Shown one piece after another: positions 8,616 through 16,861 of a stretch of 23,044 bases of DNA. The translations under genes were made by a program, and so were the position numbers. This stretch comes from a bacterium (GTDB taxonomy: Bacteria > UBA9089 > CG2-30-40-21 > SBAY01): contig JBFLYA010000045.1 in NCBI GenBank assembly GCA_040757115.1, positions 1-23,044 of the forward strand. The letters run 5' to 3'. Under the pieces are notes generated by a model. The model was given only the letters and a program-made list of their open reading frames with translations, was not told where the DNA came from and did not search any database. Every line of letters begins with the position of its first letter. Position 1 is the stretch's first letter.

Positions 8616-9089
8616 ATGGCAAGAAGAGTTTATTTTGCATTTCACTATCAAAGAGATATCTGGAGAGTAAATCAGGTTAGACATGCTTGGGTTACAAAAG
8701 AAGATATAGAAGAAGCAGGTTATATTGATGCTGCTGAATTTGAAAAAGTTGAAAGACAAGGTGAGGAAGCAATCAAACGATGGATTGACAAACAATTAGA
8801 AGGGACATCTGTTACGGTTGTTTTGATTGGTTCTAAAACGGCAGAGAGAGAATATGTCCAATACGAAATCAATAAAAGTTGGAATAGGGGCAATGGACTT
8901 ATAGGAATTTATATTCATGATCTTAAAGACCAGAATGGGAACACAGATTATAAAGGTGCCGACCCTTTTGTCAAATTGGGTTACAAAGGTATTAGGACAT
9001 ACGATTGGATTTCCGATAACGGATACAATAATTTAAGTGAATGGATTGAAGCAGCGTATCAGCGCGCTCAAAACAGACAAAAACAATAG
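8616..9089 (+). CDS. TIR-like domain protein 2 (ThsB/DUF1863-type)
   Basis: A 157-residue TIR-like protein of a different subfamily from its upstream neighbour. The N-terminus MARRVYFAFHYQRDIWR is typical of the DUF1863/ThsB family, followed by RHAWVTKEDIEEAG (22-35), TVVLIGSKTAEREYVQYEI (67-85) with Glu84 as the candidate catalytic residue, and GLIGIYIHDLKD (94-105). The ribosome binding site AGGAG (8602-8606) overlaps the stop of the first TIR gene. The gene ends 12 bases before hsdS. Having two non-identical TIR proteins side by side suggests either two recognition specificities feeding one effector or a hetero-oligomer (inference). Family placement is confident; biochemical activity is not demonstrated. 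Confidence 0.86.
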   Translation: MARRVYFAFHYQRDIWRVNQVRHAWVTKEDIEEAGYIDAAEFEKVERQGEEAIKRWIDKQLEGTSVTVVLIGSKTAEREYVQYEINKSWNRGNGLIGIYIHDLKDQNGNTDYKGADPFVKLGYKGIRTYDWISDNGYNNLSEWIEAAYQRAQNRQKQ

Positions 9090-9101
9090 GAAGTTAAACT
9101 T

Positions 9102-10274
9102 ATGCAAAAGGTGAAGATAAAAGATTTAGGAAAAATTATTACTGGAAAAACACCATCCACAAAGAAACCAGAGTTATTTGGTTATGATTATCCTTTTATC
9201 ACACCTTCGGATATTAACACATACGAGGTTTACTATGTTCAAGATACAGAACGTGGTCTTTCAAAAGAAGGATATTTGACTCAAAAGAGTAAATTGCTCC
9301 CACCAAAAACAGTCTGTTATGTTTGTATCGGTTCAACCATTGGAAAAATATGTTTGACGAAAAAACCAAGTTTTACAAATCAGCAATTGAATAATATTAT
9401 AGTTGACCAGTCACGCTATGTCCCAGAATATATTTACTATCGCTTGAGATATGAAACTCCAAAAATTCAATCAATATCTGGTGGAACGGGTTCAGGGAAA
9501 GCCATCTATAATAAAACAGCATTTGAAGAATTTCAGTTTGAAATCCATGATTTACCTTTACAGCACAAAATCTCTTCCATCCTCTCCACCTACGATGACC
9601 TTATTGAAAACAACACCCGACGGATACAAATACTTGAAGAAATGGCACAGAGGATTTATCGGGAGTGGTTTGTTGATTTCCGATTTCCAGGACACGAAAA
9701 AGTGAAGTTTGTAGATTCAGAAATGGGAAAGATTCCCGAAGGATGGGAAGTCAAAAGACTAGGGGATGCCATTGAGCTAGCCTATGGAAAGGGATTAAAA
9801 GCTTCGGAACGAAAAAGTGGAAGCGTACCAGTTTTTGGCTCAGGTGGAATTGTAGGATACCATAATCAAAGCTTGGTTAAAGGGCCAGGAATTATTGTGG
9901 GAAGAAAGGGAAATGTTGGTTCTATTTTTTGGTCAGATCGTGACTTTTTTCCCATTGATACTGTATTTTATGTAAGAACTACAATATGCTTACATTACGT
10001 CTATTATTATCTGCGGCAGATGAATTTTATAAATAGCGATGCAGCAGTTCCAGGGTTGAATAGGAATCAAGCCTATTTATTGCCATTTTTAATTCCTTCA
10101 GAAGAATTAGTGGATGTATTTCAAGAAAGGATTTGTTCAAATTTTAAGCTTGTTACGGTCTTGAAATCAAAGTGTGAGATATTACGGACAAGTAGAGATA
10201 TTCTCCTCCCCAAACTCATCTCAGGGGAACTTGATGTGTCGGATTTAGATATTGCTATAAGGGAGCAGGAATAA
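9102..10274 (+). CDS. hsdS: Type I restriction-modification specificity subunit HsdS
   Basis: HsdS recognises the bipartite DNA target and positions HsdM and HsdR. The 390 residues show the usual two-fold layout: target recognition domain 1 (about 1-150), a central conserved helix (LPLQHKISSILSTYDDLIEN then RRIQILEEMAQRIYREWF, about 150-190), target recognition domain 2 starting near MGKIPEGWEVKRL (about 210-345), and a C-terminal helix ending in RDILLPKLISGELDVSDL. Full length, with no frameshift or truncation. It is separated from hsdM by five inserted frames, whereas hsdM and hsdS are normally adjacent. Its stop overlaps the start of the next gene by one base (TAATG). The target sequence cannot be predicted by reading. 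Confidence 0.95.
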   Translation: MQKVKIKDLGKIITGKTPSTKKPELFGYDYPFITPSDINTYEVYYVQDTERGLSKEGYLTQKSKLLPPKTVCYVCIGSTIGKICLTKKPSFTNQQLNNIIVDQSRYVPEYIYYRLRYETPKIQSISGGTGSGKAIYNKTAFEEFQFEIHDLPLQHKISSILSTYDDLIENNTRRIQILEEMAQRIYREWFVDFRFPGHEKVKFVDSEMGKIPEGWEVKRLGDAIELAYGKGLKASERKSGSVPVFGSGGIVGYHNQSLVKGPGIIVGRKGNVGSIFWSDRDFFPIDTVFYVRTTICLHYVYYYLRQMNFINSDAAVPGLNRNQAYLLPFLIPSEELVDVFQERICSNFKLVTVLKSKCEILRTSRDILLPKLISGELDVSDLDIAIREQE

Positions 10275-11254
10275 TGAAAGGACAAACAGAATCTAAAGGA
10301 CAAATTGTTTTATACAAGAACCGGCTTGAGGTCAGATTAGAACAGGATACTGTATGGTTAAATTTAAATCAAATCGCCAAACTTTTTGAAAGAGACAAAT
10401 CTGTAATTTCACGTCATTTGGATAATATATATAAAACAAATGAGTTAAAGCGAACTTCAACTGTTGCATTTTTTGCAACAGTTCAAAATGAAGGAGGACG
10501 ACTTATAGAGCGTAAGATTGAATTTTTTAATTTAGATGCAATAATTTCTGTTGGCTATCGGGTAAATTCAAAAAGAGGTACGCAGTTTCGCATTTGGGCA
10601 ACAAATGTCTTAAAGAAACATCTTGTTGACGGATATACCATCAATGAAAAACGACTTAAGGTTGCCGAGCATAAATATAATGAATTACAGAACTCATTAC
10701 GGTTATTAAGCAATGTTCTTGCTCTTGACGAAGTTTCTGACGAGACCAAAGGTTTGATTCAAGTTATAACTGAGTATTCCCGTGCACTTGACATTCTGGA
10801 TGAGTATGACAATAACAGATTACCTATCCCAAAAGGGACAACTCAGTTAAAATATAGACTTACTTACCAGGAAGCGAGGATAATTATAGATGAGATGAGG
10901 GAAAAATTTAAAACCGCATCTCTTTTTGGACAGGAAAAGGATAAAAGTTTTGAAAGTTCGCTTAAAACAATTTATCAGACTTATGATGGTAAAGAGCTTT
11001 ATCCTACAATAGAAGAAAAATCGGCAAACCTATTATATTTTGTTGTCAAAAATCATAGTTTTGTGGACGGCAATAAAAGAATTGCCGCAGCGCTTTTTAT
11101 CTGTTTTCTACAAAAGAATGGAATTTTAACTCGTAAAGATGGAACGAGATGTATTGACAATAACTCTTTGGTTGCCTTAACACTGATGATTGCTATAAGC
11201 AAGCCATCAGAGAAAGATGCGATGATAAAAGTAATATTAAATTTATTGGTATAA
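10274..11254 (+). CDS. RhuM-like protein fused to a Fic/Doc domain
   Basis: 326 residues. The N-terminal half matches the RhuM 'virulence protein' family (VRLEQDTVWLNLNQIAKLF, DKSVISRHLDNIYKTNEL, and IISVGYRVNSKRGTQFR at about 96-112), a predicted DNA-binding fold. The C-terminal half is a Fic/Doc domain with the active-site motif H261-S-F263-V-D265-G-N267-K-R269. The ending GNKR, rather than GNGR, is the Doc-like variant; Doc of phage P1 phosphorylates EF-Tu, while classical Fic proteins transfer AMP. Which reaction occurs here is unknown. RhuM-Fic genes are frequent guests in type I restriction loci. No separate small antitoxin is visible next to it, so inhibition, if needed, may be built into the RhuM part (inference). 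Confidence 0.87.
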   Translation: MKGQTESKGQIVLYKNRLEVRLEQDTVWLNLNQIAKLFERDKSVISRHLDNIYKTNELKRTSTVAFFATVQNEGGRLIERKIEFFNLDAIISVGYRVNSKRGTQFRIWATNVLKKHLVDGYTINEKRLKVAEHKYNELQNSLRLLSNVLALDEVSDETKGLIQVITEYSRALDILDEYDNNRLPIPKGTTQLKYRLTYQEARIIIDEMREKFKTASLFGQEKDKSFESSLKTIYQTYDGKELYPTIEEKSANLLYFVVKNHSFVDGNKRIAAALFICFLQKNGILTRKDGTRCIDNNSLVALTLMIAISKPSEKDAMIKVILNLLV

Positions 11255-11257
11255 ATT

Positions 11258-14200
11258 ATGACATCAAAAGATAACAAGTATTCAGAATCTGCATTAGTAG
11301 AAAGACCAGCAATGGACTTATTCAGCCAATTAGGCTGGTCTGTTCAGAACTGTTTCTATGAATTTGACGAGAATGGCAAAAGTTTTCTCAGCAGAGAAAC
11401 AAAGGCAGATGTTGTTTTGGTTTCAAAACTTAAACCTGCTTTGCAAAAACTCAATCCATCTCTTTCTGAAACAGTTCTTGATGAGGCAATAAAAATACTT
11501 ACCTCGGATAGAAGTTTGATGGGGATGGTATCTGCAAACCGTGAGGTATTTGATTTTCTTAAAAATGGAATTCTTGTTTCCTATCTGAATAATAAAAATG
11601 AGCAAGTTTCTGAACGAGTCCAAATTGTTGACTGGATAAATATAGAAAACAACGATTTCTTTCTGGCTTCACAGTTTTGGATTTCAGGCGAAATGTATAC
11701 CAGGAGAGTTGACCTTTTAGGGTTTGTTAATGGTATTCCGCTTCTTTTTATGGAACTTAAAGCATCTCATCGCAACCTTAAAAAAGCCTATGATGAGAAT
11801 TTAAGGGATTATAAGTCAACCATTCCGCAATTATTCTGGTTTAACGGAGTGATTATCCTTTCTAATAGTAGTCAAAGTAGGGTTGGAACGCTATCTGCTG
11901 AATGGGACCATTTTAGCGAATGGAAAAGGATTAACAATGAAGGTGAAAAAGGTATTGTTTCACTTGACACAGTTATAAAAGGTGTTTGTGAAAAATCCCG
12001 ATTTATGGATATTCTTGAAAACTATACTTTATTTAAGGAAGAGAAAAACGGGACTATAAAAATTATTGCCAAGAATCACCAGTATTTAGGGGTTGAGAAG
12101 TCAATCAAAGCATTTCTTCAAGTGAATCAGAATAAAGGGCGGCTTGGTGTTTTCTGGCATACCCAGGGTTCAGGAAAAACAGAATCAATGATTTTCTTTT
12201 CACAGAAGATTTTAAGAAAAATACCGGGCAACTGGACATTTGTAGTTGTAACCGATAGAAACGAACTGGATGAACAGACCTATAAACGGTTTGTGCGTTC
12301 AGGGGTTATTCAGGGAAAACAGGAATGGGCTCAAAACACTGAGGATTTAAGACGATTGCTAAAAGAAGACCACCGATATGTCTTTACAACTATTCAGAAA
12401 TTCAGGACAGAAAAAGGAGCAAAGCACCCTGTTATTTCTGACCGTTCTGATATAGTTGTTATAACGGATGAGGCACACAGAACCCAGTATGATATATTTG
12501 CTATGAATATGCGCAATGCTTTGCCGAACGCAGGGTTCATTGCCTTTACCGGCACACCGCTTATTGTTGGTGAAGAGAAGACAAAGGAGGTCTTTGGTGA
12601 TTATGTCAGTATTTACAATTTTAAACAGGCAACTGATGATAAAGCAACTGTTCCACTTTATTATGAGAACCGAAAACCCAAAGTCCAGTTGGTAAACTTA
12701 AGTCTGAATGAAGATATTCAGCGCATTTTAGAAGATGCAGAACTGGATTCTGCACAAGAACAAAAGTTTGAAAGAGAATTCTCTAAAGAATACCAACTCA
12801 TTACCCGTGAAGACCGACTTGAAGACATTGCTCAGGATATCGTTTTGCATTTTATGAACAGGGGTTTTATGGGTAAGGCAATGGTGGTTTCCATTGACAA
12901 GGCTACAGCGGTAAAGATGTACGATAAGGTGAAGAAATATTGGGATAGATACGCTGATAAATTACAAAAAGATTATAAGCATGCAACAGATGTTGTCAAA
13001 GAAGAAATCGGCAATAAACTGATTGATATGCATCAAACCGATATGGCAGTTGTGGTTTCGCAATCCCAGAATGAGGTTGAGGATTTAAAAGCAAAGGGAG
13101 TGGATATCACACCGCATCGCATTAGAATGAACAACGAACACCTTGACGAAAAATTTAAGGATGCAGATGACCCATTAAGGATTGTTTTTGTCTGTGCTAT
13201 GTGGATGACAGGTTTTGATGTGCCTTCTTGTTCCACAATCTATCTTGATAAGCCAATGAAAAACCATACCCTTATGCAGACCATTGCAAGAGTAAACAGG
13301 GTTTTTGGCGAGAATAAAGTTGTAGGACTAATCGTTGATTATATCGGTGTGCTTCATAATTTGAATCAGGCACTGGCTATTTATGCTGCTCCTGTTGGAG
13401 AAGGTGGCGTTGAGACACCAATTATTGAAAAATCCGAATTGATAGAACAACTCCGTAAAGATATTCAGGAAATGATGGAGCTGTTAGATGGATGGGAAAT
13501 ATCTTTGCCAAAAATAATGGCATCTGAAGGATTAAAATGCGTCAGTCTGATAGATGATGCAGTTGAATGCATATTAGAGAGTGAAGAACGGCAGTCTATA
13601 TTTAAAGAAAAGAATGCAATTATTCAAAAGACATACAAAGCAATATTACCGGATACTTCTGCCAGTGAATTCCAGTCAGTTGTGAAGACATTACAGGTTT
13701 TAGCAGACAAATTAGCTCCAATATCGGGAGCGGTTGATATTTCTGATGTGCTTAGGAGGGTTTCAGAATTATTGGATAAATCAGTGAAGGTTGAAGCAAT
13801 GTATGTTGCAGAGACACCCGACGAATACAACGCAGGCAAAATACTGGATTTGACTAAAATTGACATTGATAAATTGCAGAAAGAGTTTAATAAAGGCCGT
13901 AGACGAATACTGGCAGAGCAGTTAAGAAAAGCAATTGAGGTTAGATTGCGTGCTTTATATATGCTTAATAAATCTCGGATGAATTATATGGAAAGATTCC
14001 AGCAATTAATTGATGAATACAATGCCGGGTCAATGAATGTGGAAGAGTATTACAGACGATTACTTGAGTTTGTTAAAAATCTGGATGATGAAGAGAAACG
14101 GGCGATGAAAGAATCTCTATCAGAAGAGGAACTTGCAATCTATGACTTGCTGGTGAATCCGCCGATTAAAATGACGCAGAAAGAGATTCTGGCAGTAAAA

Positions 14201-14431
14201 AAAGTAGCACACGACCTTCTGGAAAAACTGAAATCAGAAAAACTTGTCCTTGACTGGCGAAAAAAACAGCAGGCAAGGGCATCAGTTAAGTTATGCATTG
14301 AAGAAATACTCGAAAATCTACCACCAATATTCTCAACTGAAATCTATCATCAGAAGTGTGGTTTAATTTATCAGCATATCTATGAGTCATACTATGGAAG
14401 TGGTATGAGCGTATATGCACATCAAATTTGA
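11258..14431 (+). CDS. hsdR: Type I restriction endonuclease subunit HsdR
   Basis: HsdR is the ATP-driven translocase and nuclease of the type I complex; it cuts unmethylated DNA at a distance from the recognition site. The 1057 residues are full length. Seen in order: the PD-(D/E)xK nuclease with D152 (RVDLLGF) and E166-x-K168 (LLFMELKAS); superfamily 2 helicase motif I TQGSGKT (302-308); motif II DEAH (404-407); motif III FTGTPL (430-435); motif VI QTIARVNR (674-681); then a helical C-terminus that binds HsdM. All catalytic motifs are intact, so the system is predicted active. The ATG lies 3 bases after the RhuM-Fic stop, making hsdR the last gene of the run. Confidence 0.97.
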   Translation: MTSKDNKYSESALVERPAMDLFSQLGWSVQNCFYEFDENGKSFLSRETKADVVLVSKLKPALQKLNPSLSETVLDEAIKILTSDRSLMGMVSANREVFDFLKNGILVSYLNNKNEQVSERVQIVDWINIENNDFFLASQFWISGEMYTRRVDLLGFVNGIPLLFMELKASHRNLKKAYDENLRDYKSTIPQLFWFNGVIILSNSSQSRVGTLSAEWDHFSEWKRINNEGEKGIVSLDTVIKGVCEKSRFMDILENYTLFKEEKNGTIKIIAKNHQYLGVEKSIKAFLQVNQNKGRLGVFWHTQGSGKTESMIFFSQKILRKIPGNWTFVVVTDRNELDEQTYKRFVRSGVIQGKQEWAQNTEDLRRLLKEDHRYVFTTIQKFRTEKGAKHPVISDRSDIVVITDEAHRTQYDIFAMNMRNALPNAGFIAFTGTPLIVGEEKTKEVFGDYVSIYNFKQATDDKATVPLYYENRKPKVQLVNLSLNEDIQRILEDAELDSAQEQKFEREFSKEYQLITREDRLEDIAQDIVLHFMNRGFMGKAMVVSIDKATAVKMYDKVKKYWDRYADKLQKDYKHATDVVKEEIGNKLIDMHQTDMAVVVSQSQNEVEDLKAKGVDITPHRIRMNNEHLDEKFKDADDPLRIVFVCAMWMTGFDVPSCSTIYLDKPMKNHTLMQTIARVNRVFGENKVVGLIVDYIGVLHNLNQALAIYAAPVGEGGVETPIIEKSELIEQLRKDIQEMMELLDGWEISLPKIMASEGLKCVSLIDDAVECILESEERQSIFKEKNAIIQKTYKAILPDTSASEFQSVVKTLQVLADKLAPISGAVDISDVLRRVSELLDKSVKVEAMYVAETPDEYNAGKILDLTKIDIDKLQKEFNKGRRRILAEQLRKAIEVRLRALYMLNKSRMNYMERFQQLIDEYNAGSMNVEEYYRRLLEFVKNLDDEEKRAMKESLSEEELAIYDLLVNPPIKMTQKEILAVKKVAHDLLEKLKSEKLVLDWRKKQQARASVKLCIEEILENLPPIFSTEIYHQKCGLIYQHIYESYYGSGMSVYAHQI

Positions 14432-14471
14432 AGAAAATGCAAAGCCATATTTGGAATCGGCAAAAATAAAA

Positions 14472-14635
14472 GTAACTATTCAGCCACTGATTAACACGGA
14501 TTAGCACGGATAAATACAGAAGGCAGAGGGCAGAAGGCAGAAGACAACAGGAAGAAAAACCTTCAGCCTAATTATACGGACACGGATTACGAATTTTCAG
14601 TGTTTCATCCGTGTCCATCTGTGGCTGAATAATAC
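14472..14635 (+). mobile_element. GTAAC-ended repeat, family 2, copy 1
   Basis: The ends are GTAACTATTCAGCCAC (14472-14487) and the complement of GTATTATTCAGCCAC (14621-14635), imperfect inverted repeats carrying CACGGA motifs. The flanks AAATAAAA (14464-14471) and AAATAGGA (14636-14643) match at 6 of 8 positions, consistent with a decayed 8-bp target duplication. The same element occurs inverted at 22082-22285 with a different interior. It fills most of the spacer between hsdR and the pseudopilin genes. No coding content. Confidence 0.65.
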
Positions 14636-14649
14636 AAATAGGAAAAACA

Positions 14650-15063
14650 ATGAAAATGAACCGTCTTAATAAAATCTTTTTAAAAGCAAAGAGAAATAAC
14701 GGTTTTACCCTTATCGAGGTGATAGTGGCAATAACCATTTTTGCCGTGAGTGTCCTTGCCATTCTTAATTTATTCTCCACAATACTTAAATCAACTACAC
14801 AGATTCGTCATTATACCATCGGACTTATCCTGGCTCAATCTAAAATGGCAGAGATTAAAAGTGGTTTAGAAATAGAATCAGCTGGAATTTTCAAGGAAGA
14901 TGATATTGAGTATGAATGGTCAGTTCATACAAATCCAACAGAAATTAAAAACATAGAAGAAATCAGACTTCAGGTGACATGGAAAGGTCAAAAGGCGAAA
15001 AAAAATATCGAATTAGTTGGGTATCGAGTTATTGAATCAAGAAAAGACAGGGAAGAAAAATGA
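14650..15063 (+). CDS. Minor pseudopilin, GspI/PilV-like
   Basis: A 137-residue class III prepilin-type protein. After a short basic leader (KMNRLNKIFLKAKRNNG) comes the prepilin peptidase site G18 followed by F19-TLIE, with Glu23 at the conserved +5 position, and a 20-residue hydrophobic helix (VIVAITIFAVSVLAILNLFS). LAQSKMAEIKSG at about 65-76 is typical of GspI-type minor pseudopilins of type II secretion or type IV pili. It is followed 60 bases later by a GspJ-like gene in the same order as in secretion operons. AGGAAAA lies just upstream of the ATG. No assembly ATPase, secretin or major pseudopilin is in the window, so these may be a detached minor-pilin pair. Confidence 0.85.
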   Translation: MKMNRLNKIFLKAKRNNGFTLIEVIVAITIFAVSVLAILNLFSTILKSTTQIRHYTIGLILAQSKMAEIKSGLEIESAGIFKEDDIEYEWSVHTNPTEIKNIEEIRLQVTWKGQKAKKNIELVGYRVIESRKDREEK

Positions 15064-15123
15064 ACTGGTAACTAATTACCATTCACCAGTTACCATTTAC
15101 TAAAGATAAGGAAGGGAAAAAGA

Positions 15124-15720
15124 GTGAAGAGGCAATCAGGATTTACTCTAATCGAAATTTTAATTACTTTATTAATTATCAGTATTACTGTAGTTCTAAT
15201 TGCCAGTTCTTTTAGTTTGAGTTTAAAATCCTGGTCTTCTGTCTCTGCAAAGGTAGAGGTCTATCAACGGGTCAGGGTCTGTCTGGATATGATGAGTTCA
15301 AGAATCCGTAATGCGGTTATTTTCCCGTTAAATAAAAATTTAACCTTTAAAGGAGATAGATATTCCTTAAGTTTTATTACCACCTCATCAGATTTTGAAG
15401 GTTGGACAAAGGTAGATTTTGGAATAAAAAAGGAGGAAGAATTCTTATGGTTGGAAAAAGAAGAAGAATTGGCTAAAGGAGAAAAGATATTCTTAGGTAA
15501 AGGTATAGAATCAATAGAATTTATGTATTATGACTTTCAAGATGGGCAGTGGAAAGAGAGCTGGGATTCTTCTGAAACTGGACGACTACCATTTGCAGTT
15601 AAGATTTTCATTACCTTTGCAATAAGCAATGATAAGGTAGAAAAAATTACTATTCCGGAGGTAGTAATTATGATTCCGGCGGCAATGGAATCTATCAAGG
15701 AGTCGGAAAAGGTAAGTTAG
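15124..15720 (+). CDS. Minor pseudopilin, GspJ-like
   Basis: A 198-residue prepilin-type protein starting at GTG 15124, supported by AAGGAAGGG about 7 bases upstream. The leader is only MKRQSG; cleavage is predicted between G6 and F7 (GFTLIEI), with Glu11 at +5, followed by a hydrophobic helix to about residue 30. The region RVRVCLDMMSSRIRNAVIFP (about 54-73) and the later beta-rich part (GIESIEFMYYDFQDGQWKES) match the GspJ pattern. It likely forms a tip complex with the preceding GspI-like protein. The gap between the two genes holds a small hairpin (AACTGGTAA against TTCACCAGTT, 15063-15096). Confidence 0.85.
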   Translation: MKRQSGFTLIEILITLLIISITVVLIASSFSLSLKSWSSVSAKVEVYQRVRVCLDMMSSRIRNAVIFPLNKNLTFKGDRYSLSFITTSSDFEGWTKVDFGIKKEEEFLWLEKEEELAKGEKIFLGKGIESIEFMYYDFQDGQWKESWDSSETGRLPFAVKIFITFAISNDKVEKITIPEVVIMIPAAMESIKESEKVS

Positions 15721-15722
15721 AC

Positions 15723-15944
15723 GTAACTATTCACCATTCACCATTCACAATTTCTTCCCTAAATTTCCTTAATAATGGTAAATGGTGAATTGTCAATTGT
15801 GAATTGTGAATTATCACTCTTCACGGTGTCAAGCAAACCTGGCCCAAGAGTTCGATGCACCGCTATAGCGCATCCAATGACTCTATTCGATAATTCATCA
15901 AATTTCACTTCGTGCTCTCCGTACCCTTCGTGGTGAATAGTTAC
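15723..15944. repeat. GTAAC-ended inverted-repeat element, family 3
   Basis: The ends are GTAACTATTCACCATTCACC (15723-15742) and, on the other strand, GTAACTATTCACCACGAAGG (reading back from 15944). Inner arms with ATTCACCATTCACAATT at 15735-15751 pair with AATTGTGAATT and AATGGTGAATT sequences at about 15781-15812. No matching target duplication flanks it. The remaining spacer to the next promoter shows nothing else. Confidence 0.65.
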
Positions 15945-16043
15945 TTCGCAGATTAAACGCGAAGGGAGAGGTGAGCCGGGATAAATGGGAACTTCGAGGT
16001 AGAAGAACCCTAATCCTTAAAGATAAGTTTCACAAAAAAACTG

Positions 16044-16072
16044 TTGACAGGAAAGAAGAGTTATGCTATGAT
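16044..16072 (+). promoter_or_regulatory. Consensus sigma-70 promoter of the coiled-coil gene
   Basis: Perfect TTGACA (16044-16049), 17 bases, then TATGAT (16067-16072, five of six consensus bases). Predicted initiation near 16079 gives a leader of about 47 bases to the ATG at 16126. Confidence 0.8.
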
Positions 16073-16125
16073 AAGAATGTTTCCTGAAAGAGATTTCTAA
16101 AATTGACTAAAGAGGAGAGATGAAT

Positions 16126-16620
16126 ATGGCTACATATACCTTGCCTCGAGCAACATATGATTTATTAACAGAGGCATTAGGAGAAAAGCAAAGAGCAGAG
16201 ACTTTTGCTAAGGCAATGGAGTCAGTAATTGAGGCAATTGATAATCGGGCAAAAGAGGGAATAGTAGAAAAAAAGAGCCAGATAAAGACGGAATTAAGAG
16301 ATGAATTAAGAAATGAACTGGTAACAAGAGAATTATTTGAAGAAAGATTTAAGGTTGTAGATGAAAGATTTAAGACTCTTGATAACAAAATGGAGGAAAG
16401 ATTTAAGACCCTTGAAAATGAGATGAACGGGAGATTTAAAATACTTGAAAATGAGATGAATGAAAGATTTAATGTTGTTGATGAAAGATTTAATGTTGTT
16501 GATGAAAAGTTCAAGAGCCTTAATTTTAGGCTTAATATCTTTATCGCCATTGCCCTTATTGCCCTAACCTTTGCTAATCCTACCTTTGTGAAATTAATAG
16601 AAAAGGTCTTTGGGATTTAA
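16126..16620 (+). CDS. Membrane-anchored coiled-coil protein (DUF1640-like)
   Basis: A 164-residue protein if translation starts at ATG 16126. The earlier in-frame ATG 16120 is only about 2 bases from AGGAG (16113-16117), whereas 16126 is 8 bases away, so the later start is preferred. The N-terminal 60 residues are helical and charged. From about 68 to 130 the sequence is built from ERFK-type repeat units of 7, 11, 11, 11, 7, 7 and 7 residues, each with a phenylalanine core, giving a long coiled coil. A hydrophobic helix at about 135-153 (IFIAIALIALTFANP) anchors the C-terminus. This layout resembles DUF1640/CCDC90-like proteins; function unknown. The gene stands alone with its own promoter. 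Confidence 0.78.
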   Translation: MATYTLPRATYDLLTEALGEKQRAETFAKAMESVIEAIDNRAKEGIVEKKSQIKTELRDELRNELVTRELFEERFKVVDERFKTLDNKMEERFKTLENEMNGRFKILENEMNERFNVVDERFNVVDEKFKSLNFRLNIFIAIALIALTFANPTFVKLIEKVFGI

Positions 16621-16861
16621 GAAAGAACACGAATTGGACGAATTAACGAATATCACGAATTTGGAACGCAGATGAACGCAGATTTTCAAGATTTTAAATA
16701 TAAAATTATTGTAAACGTTCAGCCATAGAGGCACAGAGTTCACAGAGAATTAGGGGAATTAACCACATAAGGGAAAAATTTTGTAACCGTTCAGGGCTAT
16801 ACATTAGAAGTGTAAACAAGGAGAAATGGGGAAAAAGGAGAATTGGAGAAATGGCTCAAAC

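Noticed and set aside
9451-9705. 84-codon plus-strand frame inside hsdS
   Set aside because: Out-of-frame shadow of a well-supported gene.
16440-16510. CRISPR-like tandem repeats
   Set aside because: The repeats are in-frame coiled-coil units with no spacers.
16711-16800. A fourth complete copy of the 242-bp mobile element
   Set aside because: Only about 55 bases of one end are present, followed by another end in the same orientation, with no 8-bp duplication; it is a truncated remnant.
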